Origin: HGM12587 sp945786935
GTDB taxonomy: Bacteria; Bacillota; Clostridia; Lachnospirales; Lachnospiraceae
NCBI GenBank assembly: GCA_945786935.1
Contig: CALZFY010000004.1
Span: forward strand, 1-64,000
Reading direction: 5' to 3'
DNA length: 64,000 nucleotides
Position 1 is the stretch's first letter; each line of letters starts with the position of its first letter. Shown here piece by piece: positions 1-7,937 of the stretch. Position numbers and translations under genes: made by a program. Below the pieces are notes generated by a model. That model had not been told where the DNA came from, did not search any database, and worked only from the letters and a program-made list of their open reading frames with translations.

Positions 1-484
1 TTTCCCATAATTCGTTTTTCTTATTCGATTCTAACTTGTTCGATACCTCATTTTCCATCTTTGCATCATTTGAAAAAATCAATTTCAGCATGCAGCTCAT
101 ACTACGAAATGTGCAAAGCATAAAAAGAATAAAAAAGAATATAAAAAGTGTTCTCAAAACAAATATTGCTTTTTCTGAGAAAATGATATCTCTTAAATAT
201 ACCAATAGCGACACACAGACATCTATAAGACCTACTGCAATTGTAGAATACAGATATTTCTTAAACAATCCATCTTTGTCCTTAGCAAAAACATATTGAA
301 CAAGCTTTGACTCATTTTTCATGCTCAATACAACTGGAATAATCGCTCCTATAAAACCAATAATAATTGAATCTAAGGTCACAATCCCATCAACAACCTC
401 ATTAATATTTTCGCTTTGGAATGGATTGATCTTAATTTTAATCAATAAAAACGTTAGTATTGCTGATAATACTAATGGATACAT
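1..484 (-). CDS. Membrane protein of unknown function, 3' end cut by window edge
   Basis: The minus-strand frame is open from the start codon to the window edge, so the C-terminus is missing. About 161 residues are visible. There are roughly four hydrophobic segments: one at the N-terminus, one near residues 35-55, and two in the middle with a short charged loop between them. A charged, Lys/Glu-rich tail follows, which suggests a membrane anchor with a cytoplasmic end. I do not recognise a family. The ATG at 484 follows GGGGAGAAAGG; an in-frame GTG at 505 follows GGAAG and would add seven residues. It starts just after the DUF6731 gene stop, so the two are probably co-transcribed. Base composition is markedly more AT-rich than the core genes, which suggests acquired DNA. 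Confidence 0.6.
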   Translation of the reverse strand, partial: MYPLVLSAILTFLLIKIKINPFQSENINEVVDGIVTLDSIIIGFIGAIIPVVLSMKNESKLVQYVFAKDKDGLFKKYLYSTIAVGLIDVCVSLLVYLRDIIFSEKAIFVLRTLFIFFFILFMLCTFRSMSCMLKLIFSNDAKMENEVSNKLESNKKNELWE

Positions 485-520
485 CCTTTCTCCCCAATAT
501 GTCACTATTCTCACTTCCTT

Positions 521-1423
521 TTACGATATCAACCGATTTATTTCTTCTTTCTTATTATTATATTCTTGAATCATTAACCTTGTTGCGTAATCAAAGTCTA
601 ATGCTGTTCTTTTTTCAAGCTTAAAATCCACATAACTATTTAGACTATTATCAAACAAGTTCACCTCTTCAACCTCTGTACTATCGTCATCTTTGACTTT
701 TAATACGGCAGCTGAAATCATATCTTGATTTTCATAAATATCATTCATCATCTCAGATACTTGTTCCTGACTTAGTCCGCTTTCCCCTTTCCTACTTCTT
801 CCAAGGGATATAATCACTTCTCCTGTTATACCGCCCATCTCATTGTAACTGTTGACAATTTTCCCAAACGGACGGTGATTATCTTCAATGGAATGAAGAT
901 TCTCGAATCTAAGCATTAGCCGTCGGTAATTTTTCTTTTTAAGCTTTCTAGCATCTATGTGTTTGCTAATCGGACATAATAAAATGTTTTCATTTTCTAC
1001 ATTCCATATACGAGTTAAATATTTTTCTAATTTACCTTTTCCTAATGCAAAACGATTACATTGTAGCATTGCCACCTGATTCTTACTATCATATATCATA
1101 AGCAAGTCTTCGCCAATATATTCATCATCTTCCAATTCCAGCGGTTTTGCTTTTTCCACTTCCTTTACAAGTGATGGAATGTTTGTATCCCTCAACTTCA
1201 TAAATTGTAATTTCCAAATCTCATTAATTTTATCTCCGGCAAACTTTTCAAGCCTAACCTTTATGCCGTCAAATTCGACCGTCTTTTTTTCAATCGACAG
1301 TTCATCCGCCTTGTATATCCAAGATTCAAAATCAAAGTGAACTGGATCCGTTCTGCCGTATTCTTCAAGTTTTGAAATACAAACCGTATAGTACAAAAAT
1401 TTAATTGTTCTTAGAGATGCCAT
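521..1423 (-). CDS. DUF6731 family protein
   Basis: A 300-residue soluble protein of the kind classed as DUF6731; no catalytic motif is known to me. The N-terminus is a short beta-rich stretch (MASLRTIKFLYYTVCIS), followed by an acidic middle and a helical C-terminus ending in a Lys/Glu-rich segment. The chosen ATG lies right behind GGAGGAAGAAGG; a longer frame from 1531 has no ribosome site. The gene is AT-rich and sits in a region with a mobilization gene and decayed frames, so it is probably accessory. The membrane protein gene follows within 40 bases, which makes a two-gene unit likely. The function is not known; a role in defence or element maintenance is only a guess from context. Confidence 0.65.
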   Translation of the reverse strand: MASLRTIKFLYYTVCISKLEEYGRTDPVHFDFESWIYKADELSIEKKTVEFDGIKVRLEKFAGDKINEIWKLQFMKLRDTNIPSLVKEVEKAKPLELEDDEYIGEDLLMIYDSKNQVAMLQCNRFALGKGKLEKYLTRIWNVENENILLCPISKHIDARKLKKKNYRRLMLRFENLHSIEDNHRPFGKIVNSYNEMGGITGEVIISLGRSRKGESGLSQEQVSEMMNDIYENQDMISAAVLKVKDDDSTEVEEVNLFDNSLNSYVDFKLEKRTALDFDYATRLMIQEYNNKKEEINRLIS

Positions 1424-1664
1424 CCTTCTTCCTCCGCACAGTAAAATATTTTTGATATTTTCATAATACGTTAGAATCTGACAATTTACAACAAATGTCT
1501 CTATATAATCTTCAGCTTCATTGTAGAACATATGTTTGTATTTTGTCCATTGGCAAATTGCATAAAAAGTATGACTCTGAAAAATATCATGTGATTACTT
1601 CATTAATGACCATATGCAACTTTCGGAAAATGCAAAGGCATAGACCCCTGATTGGTTCTATACC

Positions 1665-1869
1665 TTATTTCTTACGATTCTTCAATAAAAACAATTCCAT
1701 ATGTTTTGTTTGGATCCAGCTGCTTTATTTTGGATATCACACACTGTTTTTCCTCAATCAATTTCTGCAACTGCTTCTTGGTACATTTATAGGCAAAGCT
1801 GCCCCAGTCAACCTGTACCTGATCTGTGAAAAGATCTTTTGCAATAACGACTTCATAACAGGGAGCATA
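1665..1869 (-). pseudogene. Remnant of a small conserved protein in mobile-element DNA
   Basis: The minus strand holds an open stretch of about 67 codons with normal protein-like composition (contains DWGSFAYKCTKKQL, Lys/Gln-rich helices) ending at a TAA. No ATG, GTG or TTG start exists at its beginning, and an in-frame TGA lies two codons upstream. It therefore looks like the 3' part of a gene that lost its 5' end. It lies where a relaxase gene would be expected downstream of mobC, but it carries no relaxase motif. The family is not recognised. Confidence 0.35.
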
Positions 1870-1956
1870 AACTCAATTTTACAGTTCCTTTATATAAAAT
1901 TTCTAAAGTTCATTGAAATATTCAGCTCCCTGGACTCATAAACTCGGTTTTGCTTG

Positions 1957-2023
1957 TTGGGGAGTATGCCCCAATCCCCCTGATTGCCGATTTTCATCGA
2001 CAAGCTACGCCTGCAAAGCAGGC
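1957..2023. repeat. Two perfect hairpins next to mobC (possible oriT region)
   Basis: Just downstream of mobC are two perfect inverted repeats: TTGGGG/CCCCAA with a 6-base loop (1957-1974), and GCCTGC/GCAGGC with a 3-base loop (2009-2023). The first is followed by a C-run. Closely spaced hairpins beside a MobC gene are typical of origins of transfer on small mobilizable elements, but no nic site can be assigned from sequence alone. Confidence 0.35.
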
Positions 2024-2034
2024 TGAAAACGAAG

Positions 2035-2385
2035 TCAATAAATGTCTAAGTATTTGTTGAAAGTCTTTTCTACCTTTTTCAAAACTCGCTCATGATTCTC
2101 CTTCATATCAGAAATTGTTTTGCTATCTACAGTGCCACATGAATTGGCAACTTTTGCAATCTGGTTGATATTGTTGCTGTCAATTTTCAGGAGTTTGATG
2201 ATTTCTAATAACTCACTGAAATCAATGTGAATGTAATATCCATCGATTGCCATCTTCCTAATGTAGGCGCTCATGTTTTTGATTCCTATCTGCTCCATCC
2301 TGTCGTGAATCATTTGTAATTCATTTTCGGGAATCTTGATATGAATCTGTTTGTTACATGGAACGTATCCCTGATTTAACAACAT
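2035..2385 (-). CDS. mobC: MobC-family relaxosome accessory protein
   Basis: A 116-residue protein with the features of plasmid mobilization MobC proteins: an N-terminal ribbon-helix-helix-like DNA-binding part (HIKIPENELQMIHDRMEQ, then KNMSAYIRKMAIDGYY) and a C-terminal helical part with NNINQIAKVAN, the segment typical of the family. MobC binds oriT and helps the relaxase nick DNA during conjugal mobilization. The start is well supported by GGAGGTG eight bases upstream. No relaxase gene follows, so this copy is probably a leftover of a decayed mobilizable element. It is divergently oriented from the XRE regulator. Confidence 0.8.
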   Translation of the reverse strand: MLLNQGYVPCNKQIHIKIPENELQMIHDRMEQIGIKNMSAYIRKMAIDGYYIHIDFSELLEIIKLLKIDSNNINQIAKVANSCGTVDSKTISDMKENHERVLKKVEKTFNKYLDIY

Positions 2386-2592
2386 TTGCTTTTCACCTCC
2401 TCTCGTTATCGTTGTTCATGGACTAATTATCCAAGATTTAAAAGCCCAACTCCGTATATCCAAGAGGCAGGAAATAGATGCTCTACTCAAAATTTTCCAC
2501 GATATTGGAATTCATCATTTATAGCAAACTTACATTCTGTTATGATTTACACATACAAGAACTTTAGAAAAAGCACTGGGGTGAATAAAGCA

Positions 2593-3405
2593 TTGAAGTG
2601 TAAATTATCAATTCAGGAAAAACTAAAAGATTTAAGAATAGAAAAAGGCCTGTCTCTGCAAGAATTGTCAGAACAGACCGGAATATCCAGAGCATCACTG
2701 GGAAATTATGAAACAGATGATTACAAAGAAATCTCTCACAAGGCCATCATCACACTTGCGGATTTTTATGGAGTAACATCAGACTATCTTCTGGGACTTA
2801 CTGAAAATAGAGAACAACATCTATTTCCTATAGATGAACTTGGACTGGATGATGAAACTGTAGATTTACTAAAAAGTGGGAAGCTTAATGTCAGATTGAT
2901 TTGTGAAATGATTAAGCACCCGGATTTTATAAATTTTCTTTCGGACATGGAAATCTACGTTGATAATCTTGCCGGAATGCAATTTCGAAACATCAACAAA
3001 ATGATTGAACAGACAAGAGTTCGGCTTCAAAATAAAGGCATTTCCGATGAAGACCATTACATGAAAACTTTAGAAGCTGCAACTATATCTGAAGACAACT
3101 ACTTTAACAATCTCCTTGGAAATGACGTAGTAAAAATTGCAAAAGATATAAGAGATGCACATAGCAAAGACGCAGAAACCGGTGAAGCTACTACGCCTGT
3201 TGACGATATACTTGACTCATTTGAGGAATTAAAAACTGCAGACAATGCCACTCAGGCTCAAATGGTTATGTACAGCAAACTTTTCAAAATCAATTTTACC
3301 AAAATGGATCCATACGAGTTCAAGACCTTTACAGACATTTTGCAACGCTACTCAGACCTCTGCAAACCAGTTAAGGGAAATGGACGTGGCAAGAAGAAAA
3401 AGTAA
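2593..3405 (+). CDS. XRE-family transcriptional regulator with long C-terminal domain
   Basis: A 270-residue protein. Residues about 5-65 are a helix-turn-helix of the Cro/cI type (KDLRIEKGLSLQELSEQTG, ISRASLGNYE, then LADFYGVTSDYLLGLT). The remaining 200 residues are mostly helical and acidic, end in a basic tail (GRGKKKK), and match no domain I recognise; they may sense a ligand or mediate oligomerization. I chose a TTG start at 2593 because GGGGTGA lies eight bases before it and it begins the domain directly; the frame upstream to 2386 has no family-like sequence. Such regulators often control genes of integrative elements. It ends 11 bases from the convergent kinase gene. Confidence 0.75.
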   Translation: MKCKLSIQEKLKDLRIEKGLSLQELSEQTGISRASLGNYETDDYKEISHKAIITLADFYGVTSDYLLGLTENREQHLFPIDELGLDDETVDLLKSGKLNVRLICEMIKHPDFINFLSDMEIYVDNLAGMQFRNINKMIEQTRVRLQNKGISDEDHYMKTLEAATISEDNYFNNLLGNDVVKIAKDIRDAHSKDAETGEATTPVDDILDSFEELKTADNATQAQMVMYSKLFKINFTKMDPYEFKTFTDILQRYSDLCKPVKGNGRGKKKK

Positions 3406-3416
3406 TGCTATCAACA

Positions 3417-4817
3417 CTATTGACTAGTAAAGCTTATCTCAACCTTGGCTCCACTAGTCTCATTGGAATTAGCAAGAACAATCTTTCCTCCGTGCTCCTC
3501 AGCTACTTTTTTCGCAAAGAACAATCCTATGCCATAATGAGAGCCGCCGGTTCTGCTAGAATCATCCATGAAAAATTGCTCTGTGCCATGGGCAAGCCCT
3601 TCAGGCGTAAAGCCACTTCCGGAATCCTCAACGGTAAAGGCAAGTTCTCCGTCGCTGTAAGTAACTGTAATATTTATCACACTGCCCTTGGGCGTGTGCT
3701 CAGCAGCATTTCTCACAACATTCATGACAGCCCTGACAACATGATCGTACACGACGCTTATAACAGAGTCGCTATTTTCACTTTCCAATTCTTCCTTCCA
3801 GTTAATCTGATGCTGATAAACTTCCGATAGTCCCAAGGTCTGCTTTTTGATATCAGCCAGAACATCATAGACATTCACGTTAACAGGTGCCTGCGAAATC
3901 CCCTCCTGAGACTTCGTAACTTCTATGAGAGTCTGCACATAATTCTGAATCTGAAGTACGCTTCCTGAAATATAGTCCGCATAATTCTTCTGTTCATCCG
4001 TAAGCTCTGTCTCTAATAAAAGCTCGGAATTGCCACGTACCACCGTAAGAGGCGTCTTGATGTCATGGGCAAGCGCTGACATCTGCCTGTTCTTTTCCTG
4101 CTCGGTCTCCCACTGCTTCTGAAGTGAAGTCTTAAGCGCATATCGCATATCATCAAGCGCCACCAAACATTCATCAATCTCACGAACACCTGAATAATTG
4201 ATTTCAAAATCCAAATTTCTGTCGCCAATCTGCACTAAAGCCCCCCTCATGGGAGCCATCTTCTTTCTGATTCTATATCCGAATCTCTTTGCAAAAATCT
4301 GCATAATTCCAATACAGCAGAAAAGAACGAACAACATCAAAAGTATTTCCGGGTTTGGCATATGTTCATTCATCCACAAAGATTTATACTGAGGCTTAAG
4401 TCTATACTGCAAGACAACATATTCATCCGTCCGGGGAATAACTTTATAATATTTGCCATCGCTATAATTCTTATTTGCTAATACCTTCCGTGCTGTTTCC
4501 ACATCCTTTTCGCCAAGATTGCCAGAGATTACTTCCCCATCCTCTGAAAAAACAACATAATGACATACATCAGGAATTATATCCTCTGTCACTTCGTTTG
4601 CTGTTTCAATCTGTTCAAAGACTTCATTTATTCTATATTCCGCGTAGTTAGCCGGGTATATAGCACCAATATTGATAAGCACGATAAAAGCAAAATAAGA
4701 AATGATAACCCATATAACGAGTGCAAATCCCATTAAAAAAATATAGGCCTCGAACATACTTCCAAGACCCAGCGTACCTCTCTTGTTTTTTTTATTCTTA
4801 CTCTTTACTCTTCCCAT
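3417..4817 (-). CDS. lanK: LanK/CprK-type sensor histidine kinase
   Basis: A 466-residue membrane sensor kinase. Transmembrane segments lie at about residues 23-50 and 157-176, with an extracytoplasmic domain of roughly 105 residues between them. The phosphoacceptor His is at about 251 in ALAHDIKTPLTVVRGN. The ATPase has an N-box (NVVRNAAEHTPKG), G1 (VEDSGSGFT) and a G2 loop with HYGIGLFFAKK. The gene overlaps the regulator gene by 13 bases, so the pair is translationally coupled. Kinases of this size next to LanFEG transporters sense lantibiotics or related peptides and switch on the pump (known from C. difficile CprK and nisin-type systems). The ligand here is unknown. Confidence 0.8.
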   Translation of the reverse strand: MGRVKSKNKKNKRGTLGLGSMFEAYIFLMGFALVIWVIISYFAFIVLINIGAIYPANYAEYRINEVFEQIETANEVTEDIIPDVCHYVVFSEDGEVISGNLGEKDVETARKVLANKNYSDGKYYKVIPRTDEYVVLQYRLKPQYKSLWMNEHMPNPEILLMLFVLFCCIGIMQIFAKRFGYRIRKKMAPMRGALVQIGDRNLDFEINYSGVREIDECLVALDDMRYALKTSLQKQWETEQEKNRQMSALAHDIKTPLTVVRGNSELLLETELTDEQKNYADYISGSVLQIQNYVQTLIEVTKSQEGISQAPVNVNVYDVLADIKKQTLGLSEVYQHQINWKEELESENSDSVISVVYDHVVRAVMNVVRNAAEHTPKGSVINITVTYSDGELAFTVEDSGSGFTPEGLAHGTEQFFMDDSSRTGGSHYGIGLFFAKKVAEEHGGKIVLANSNETSGAKVEISFTSQ

Positions 4818-5467
4818 TTATATCCAATCCCCCAAACTGTCTTAATTGGCATATACTCGAAGCTTGAAAGCTTTGTTCTAATATTTTTGATATGTGTAAT
4901 GATTGTGCTATCGCTACTCTCACTGTCGTAACCTAACACCTTTTCCAATATCTGTTCCTTTGAAAAAATCTGGCCGCGGTTCTTTGCCAAAAACTCGCAT
5001 ATGTCATACTCTGCCTTTGTAAGACTTATTTCCTTTTCATCAATCATCATCTTTCGTGCTTCAAGCATAAAGCATATTCTGCCAAGAGCAAGTCTTGCCA
5101 CATGCTCACGTTTTTCTCTTCGAAGGTGTGCTCCAATCCTTGCACGAAGCTCCATTACTCCGAAGGGCTTACAGATATAATCATCTGCACCAAGGGCAAG
5201 TCCATTTACAAGACTTCCCTCATCCGTCTTTGCAGTGATAAATAAAATCGGACAATCAACCACATTTCTTATCTTCGAGCAAAGCTCAAAACCGTCAATT
5301 CCAGGCATCATCACGTCCAGTAATATTAGGTCGAAGTGTGAGAGCTTATCCATCTCAATTTTCGTAGGTTCATCAATTTTTGTAACGGTGTGAGAGTCTT
5401 TAACAAGAATACTCTCAATCATGTTTAAAATGGCTTTTTCGTCGTCAACCGCAAGTATGTTTGCCAT
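4805..5467 (-). CDS. lanR: LanR/CprR-type OmpR-family response regulator
   Basis: A 220-residue regulator. The receiver domain (residues 1-118) has the acidic pocket VDDE and phospho-acceptor Asp51 in LILLDVMMPG, plus the conserved Lys in DYICKPFG. The C-terminal winged helix (about 125-220) has the OmpR signature (LTKAEYDICEFLAKN, then DSTIITHIKNIRTKL). The partner kinase overlaps its 3' end, and the three transporter genes lie upstream on the same strand, so it most likely activates the lanF promoter near 7.8 kb. The start is preceded by AGAGGATG, some distance upstream. Confidence 0.85.
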   Translation of the reverse strand: MANILAVDDEKAILNMIESILVKDSHTVTKIDEPTKIEMDKLSHFDLILLDVMMPGIDGFELCSKIRNVVDCPILFITAKTDEGSLVNGLALGADDYICKPFGVMELRARIGAHLRREKREHVARLALGRICFMLEARKMMIDEKEISLTKAEYDICEFLAKNRGQIFSKEQILEKVLGYDSESSDSTIITHIKNIRTKLSSFEYMPIKTVWGIGYKWEE

Positions 5468-5507
5468 ATTCTTTTTTCATCCTCTATTTCATTATATTTG
5501 GAGCTGA

Positions 5508-6251
5508 TTATTCAGATATTTTACTACCCTCATAGTTTGTAGCAAAAGCAAAATATCCTGCAAAGCATACAGCAACAACTACCAGGTAAATCGGTGCATG
5601 CGACTTTATTTCAGAAAGTGCTCCCCTATCCGCAAGCTCGTATGCAAGGAATGTTTCAGGAATTCTGGCTGTCCATGAAAGTGGTACAATCTTCCAGACA
5701 TACATTCCAATATCAGTAAGGAAAAGTGCACTGATAAGTCCCGAAATCAAACCTGCACCTATTGCAAAAGCTTTTCCAAAAACAAATGCAAAAATCTCAA
5801 ATATCAGATAAAGTGGGATTGCGGAAAGCCACATCACAAGGACTGCTCTAACAAAAAGCCCCATTGAAGCGATACTATGTCCATGTATCATGTTAAAGCC
5901 AAATCCGAATATAACCGCCGTAAACAACAAGGCAAAGAGACCAAACACAAGTAATGTCACTACCTTAGTAAAGAGCGCTGCTGTCCTACTTCTTAAAGTA
6001 AGAAGATTTTGGAATGCCCCGGCATTTTGCTCCTGCTCCATTGTACTAGCAATGAATATTCCAATCAATACAGGAAATGCAGATCCAAGAGTCTCATAAA
6101 AAGCAGTTATCTTATCTGTTTCATTCCATCCGGAAATCGCATAATAAGCAAGAAACACTGCACTTACCACAATCGGGATTATAATATGAGCAATTATTAC
6201 GGAACTTCTTTTCATCTTATAAAAATCTGCGCGAAGACATCTGGTAAACAT
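5508..6251 (-). CDS. lanG: Lantibiotic-protection ABC transporter permease (LanG type)
   Basis: A 247-residue integral membrane protein with six hydrophobic segments spread over the whole length, as in ABC-2 type permeases. The N-terminus FTRCLRADFYKMKRSSVIIAH is the usual cytoplasmic lead helix of LanE/LanG subunits, and the loop QEQNAGAFQNLLTLR after the second segment is typical of this group. It would pair with the LanE subunit next to it and the LanF ATPase to remove peptide antibiotics from the membrane. The gene begins two bases after the LanE stop and has GAGAGGTG upstream. Assignment to G rather than E rests on gene order. Confidence 0.75.
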   Translation of the reverse strand: MFTRCLRADFYKMKRSSVIIAHIIIPIVVSAVFLAYYAISGWNETDKITAFYETLGSAFPVLIGIFIASTMEQEQNAGAFQNLLTLRSRTAALFTKVVTLLVFGLFALLFTAVIFGFGFNMIHGHSIASMGLFVRAVLVMWLSAIPLYLIFEIFAFVFGKAFAIGAGLISGLISALFLTDIGMYVWKIVPLSWTARIPETFLAYELADRGALSEIKSHAPIYLVVVAVCFAGYFAFATNYEGSKISE

Positions 6252-6253
6252 TA

Positions 6254-6985
6254 TTATTTCACCTCTCTTTTTTCAAACCAGTTAAGGTATAGATAAGTTA
6301 AAAACATAAAATGGGCGAGTGCAATGAGAATTCCAGGAAGAATTACGAAGGAACTAAGAAGTGGTTCCCCTGCCTGCGCTCTCAATCCATTTGGAAGTAC
6401 ATGCAAAAGCGGCGTAACAACTCTCATGGATATCGCAGAGACCAGTATAAACCATTTTTCTGAAGGTGCTACGATAATTCCAAGCACATTTATAAACAGA
6501 CAAACCATAAGTTCTACTACCATTCCAAATTTTTCACTTAAGAATAAGAACAGTGGTATCTGCCAAAGCTCTGTGATAGTTAGAACGACAACCGTTATAG
6601 CTGCTCCAATTACAGGAATACTTGTTGTTAAAATAGCTCCCCCCACGGTAGTTCCTGCAAAAAGTACTACATTTGATACAAGAACAAGGATTCCAAGATA
6701 AGCAATTTTCCCAAGCATCAGTTTTCTTTTTTCCATTGGAAGAGTCTTGATGTTGTAGTATCCGTTTTTCTTTTCTCTAATTACAGAAAGGTAGCTTACG
6801 ATAGCAATCATACCAGGAAGAAGAAGTACATACCACCAGTTCCATGCGCTCTCTGCGTAGGCATTGGTCATTCCTAACGTAAGCACAAATGCCATTACAA
6901 GTGTAATTATTGGAAATACAACTATGAGTTTACTACTCATAGTTCTCTTTGATTTTAAAAATTCCGCTCTTATTATATTAGTCAT
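6254..6985 (-). CDS. lanE: Lantibiotic-protection ABC transporter permease (LanE type)
   Basis: A 243-residue membrane protein with about six transmembrane segments (roughly residues 20-40, 52-69, 90-115, 125-148, 155-173, 215-235). The N-terminal IIRAEFLKSKRTMSSKL and the cytoplasmic loop IREKKNGYYNIKTLPMEKRK are typical of MutE/EpiE/LanE subunits. It lies between the ATPase gene and the second permease gene, all on the same strand with short gaps, so the three form one transporter. Function in lantibiotic resistance is inferred from family and from the linked LanRK pair. Confidence 0.78.
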   Translation of the reverse strand: MTNIIRAEFLKSKRTMSSKLIVVFPIITLVMAFVLTLGMTNAYAESAWNWWYVLLLPGMIAIVSYLSVIREKKNGYYNIKTLPMEKRKLMLGKIAYLGILVLVSNVVLFAGTTVGGAILTTSIPVIGAAITVVVLTITELWQIPLFLFLSEKFGMVVELMVCLFINVLGIIVAPSEKWFILVSAISMRVVTPLLHVLPNGLRAQAGEPLLSSFVILPGILIALAHFMFLTYLYLNWFEKREVK

Positions 6986-7035
6986 TGCTTTAGTCCTTTC
7001 ATCTAATCTGTCAGATAGTTAGTAATTTACGTTCT

Positions 7036-7746
7036 TTATTCGATATTCTGAAGCTTACGATTTTTCTTAACAACATCCATAAAGAGCTCTTCAAGATTCT
7101 GTCCCGGAAGAAGCTTACCTTCATATCCAAGTACTCCGTCTGAGATTATTCCGATATAATCAGCACACATCTGAACCTCTGAGAGAATATGGCTTGACAA
7201 AATCACGGTAATTCCCTGCTCAGGGAAGGTTTTTATAAGTTCTCTAAGCTCTTCAATTCCGATTGGGTCAAGTCCGTTTGTAGGCTCATCCAGAATAAGG
7301 AGCTTGGGATTTGCAAGAAGTGCAAGTGCGATTCCAAGTCTTTGCTTCATTCCCAGCGAAAACTGACCAGCCTTCTTTTTTCCTGTATTTGTAAGTGAAA
7401 CTGTTTTTAAAACTTCATCGATTCGGCTCTTTGCCACCCCAAGAAGAATAGCTCTTACTTCAAGATTCTCTCTTGCTGTAAGATTTTCATAGATTGGAGG
7501 ATTTTCGATGAGTGCTCCAATCTCTTCAAGAATTGCTCTGCTCCATGGCTTTCCGTCATAGATTATCTCACCATCTGTAGGCTTCATGATTCCGGTTATC
7601 ATCTTTAGTGTTGTCGACTTTCCTGCTCCGTTTGGTCCAAGGAGGCCATATACACAACCCTTTGGTATATTCAGCGATACTTTATTTACCGCCTTCTGAT
7701 CTTTAAATGTCTTACAAAGTTCGTTAGTTTTAAGCATCATTTCCAT
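7036..7746 (-). CDS. lanF: Lantibiotic-protection ABC transporter ATPase (LanF type)
   Basis: A 236-residue ABC ATPase. Walker A is GPNGAGKST (residues 37-45), the signature region reads FSLGMKQRLGIALALL (about 133-148), Walker B is LLILDEPTNGLDP (about 157-169), and the switch His lies in ILSSHILSE. The Q-loop region carries an Glu in place of Gln (ALIENPPIYENL), the E-loop that marks lantibiotic-type transporters. It is the first gene of the five-gene minus-strand unit and has GGAAAGGG before its start. No lantibiotic precursor, LanM/LanBC or LanT gene lies in the window, so the system is an orphan resistance pump. Confidence 0.85.
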   Translation of the reverse strand: MEMMLKTNELCKTFKDQKAVNKVSLNIPKGCVYGLLGPNGAGKSTTLKMITGIMKPTDGEIIYDGKPWSRAILEEIGALIENPPIYENLTARENLEVRAILLGVAKSRIDEVLKTVSLTNTGKKKAGQFSLGMKQRLGIALALLANPKLLILDEPTNGLDPIGIEELRELIKTFPEQGITVILSSHILSEVQMCADYIGIISDGVLGYEGKLLPGQNLEELFMDVVKKNRKLQNIE

Positions 7747-7784
7747 TATTTTTCCCTTTCCTTTACCTATATATAAATTTGTTT

Positions 7785-7827
7785 TTTATTTTGTTGCCAT
7801 AGATATTTTTCAATCTGAAAACAGATT
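7785..7827 (-). promoter_or_regulatory. Candidate lanFEGRK promoter with palindromic operator
   Basis: On the minus strand TTGAAA (7808-7813) and AATAAA (7785-7790) are separated by 17 bases. A perfect inverted repeat AATCTG-AAAA-CAGATT (7812-7827) touches the -35 side. Further ATCT-containing repeats lie just upstream. The placement suits a LanR/CprR binding site, but the hexamers are weak matches. Confidence 0.35.
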
Positions 7828-7895
7828 ACAAAGAAAAAATAAAGATTTGATGAAGATTATTAGAAAAGTTTTCATATATCCATAAATAATTCGTC

Positions 7896-7936
7896 GCAAA
7901 AAATTAGAGGCACTCTATAAAAGAATGCCTCTTTTT
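7896..7936 (-). terminator. Rho-independent terminator of rlmD
   Basis: Inverted repeat AGAGGCA (7906-7912) / TGCCTCT (7926-7932), followed on the minus strand by AATTTTTTT. It lies directly behind the rlmD stop codon. The plus-strand copy also ends in a T-run, so it may act in both directions. Confidence 0.8.
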
Positions 7937-7937
7937 A

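Noticed and set aside
1495..1941. A 148-codon plus-strand open frame between DUF6731 and mobC
   Set aside because: AT-driven open frame with low protein-likeness and no ribosome site; the minus strand shows a better, though start-less, coding pattern in part of it.
2386..2592. N-terminal extension of the XRE regulator to an ATG at 2386
   Set aside because: It would begin at the base next to the mobC start, has no ribosome site and no family-like sequence; the TTG at 2593 has a good site and begins the HTH directly.
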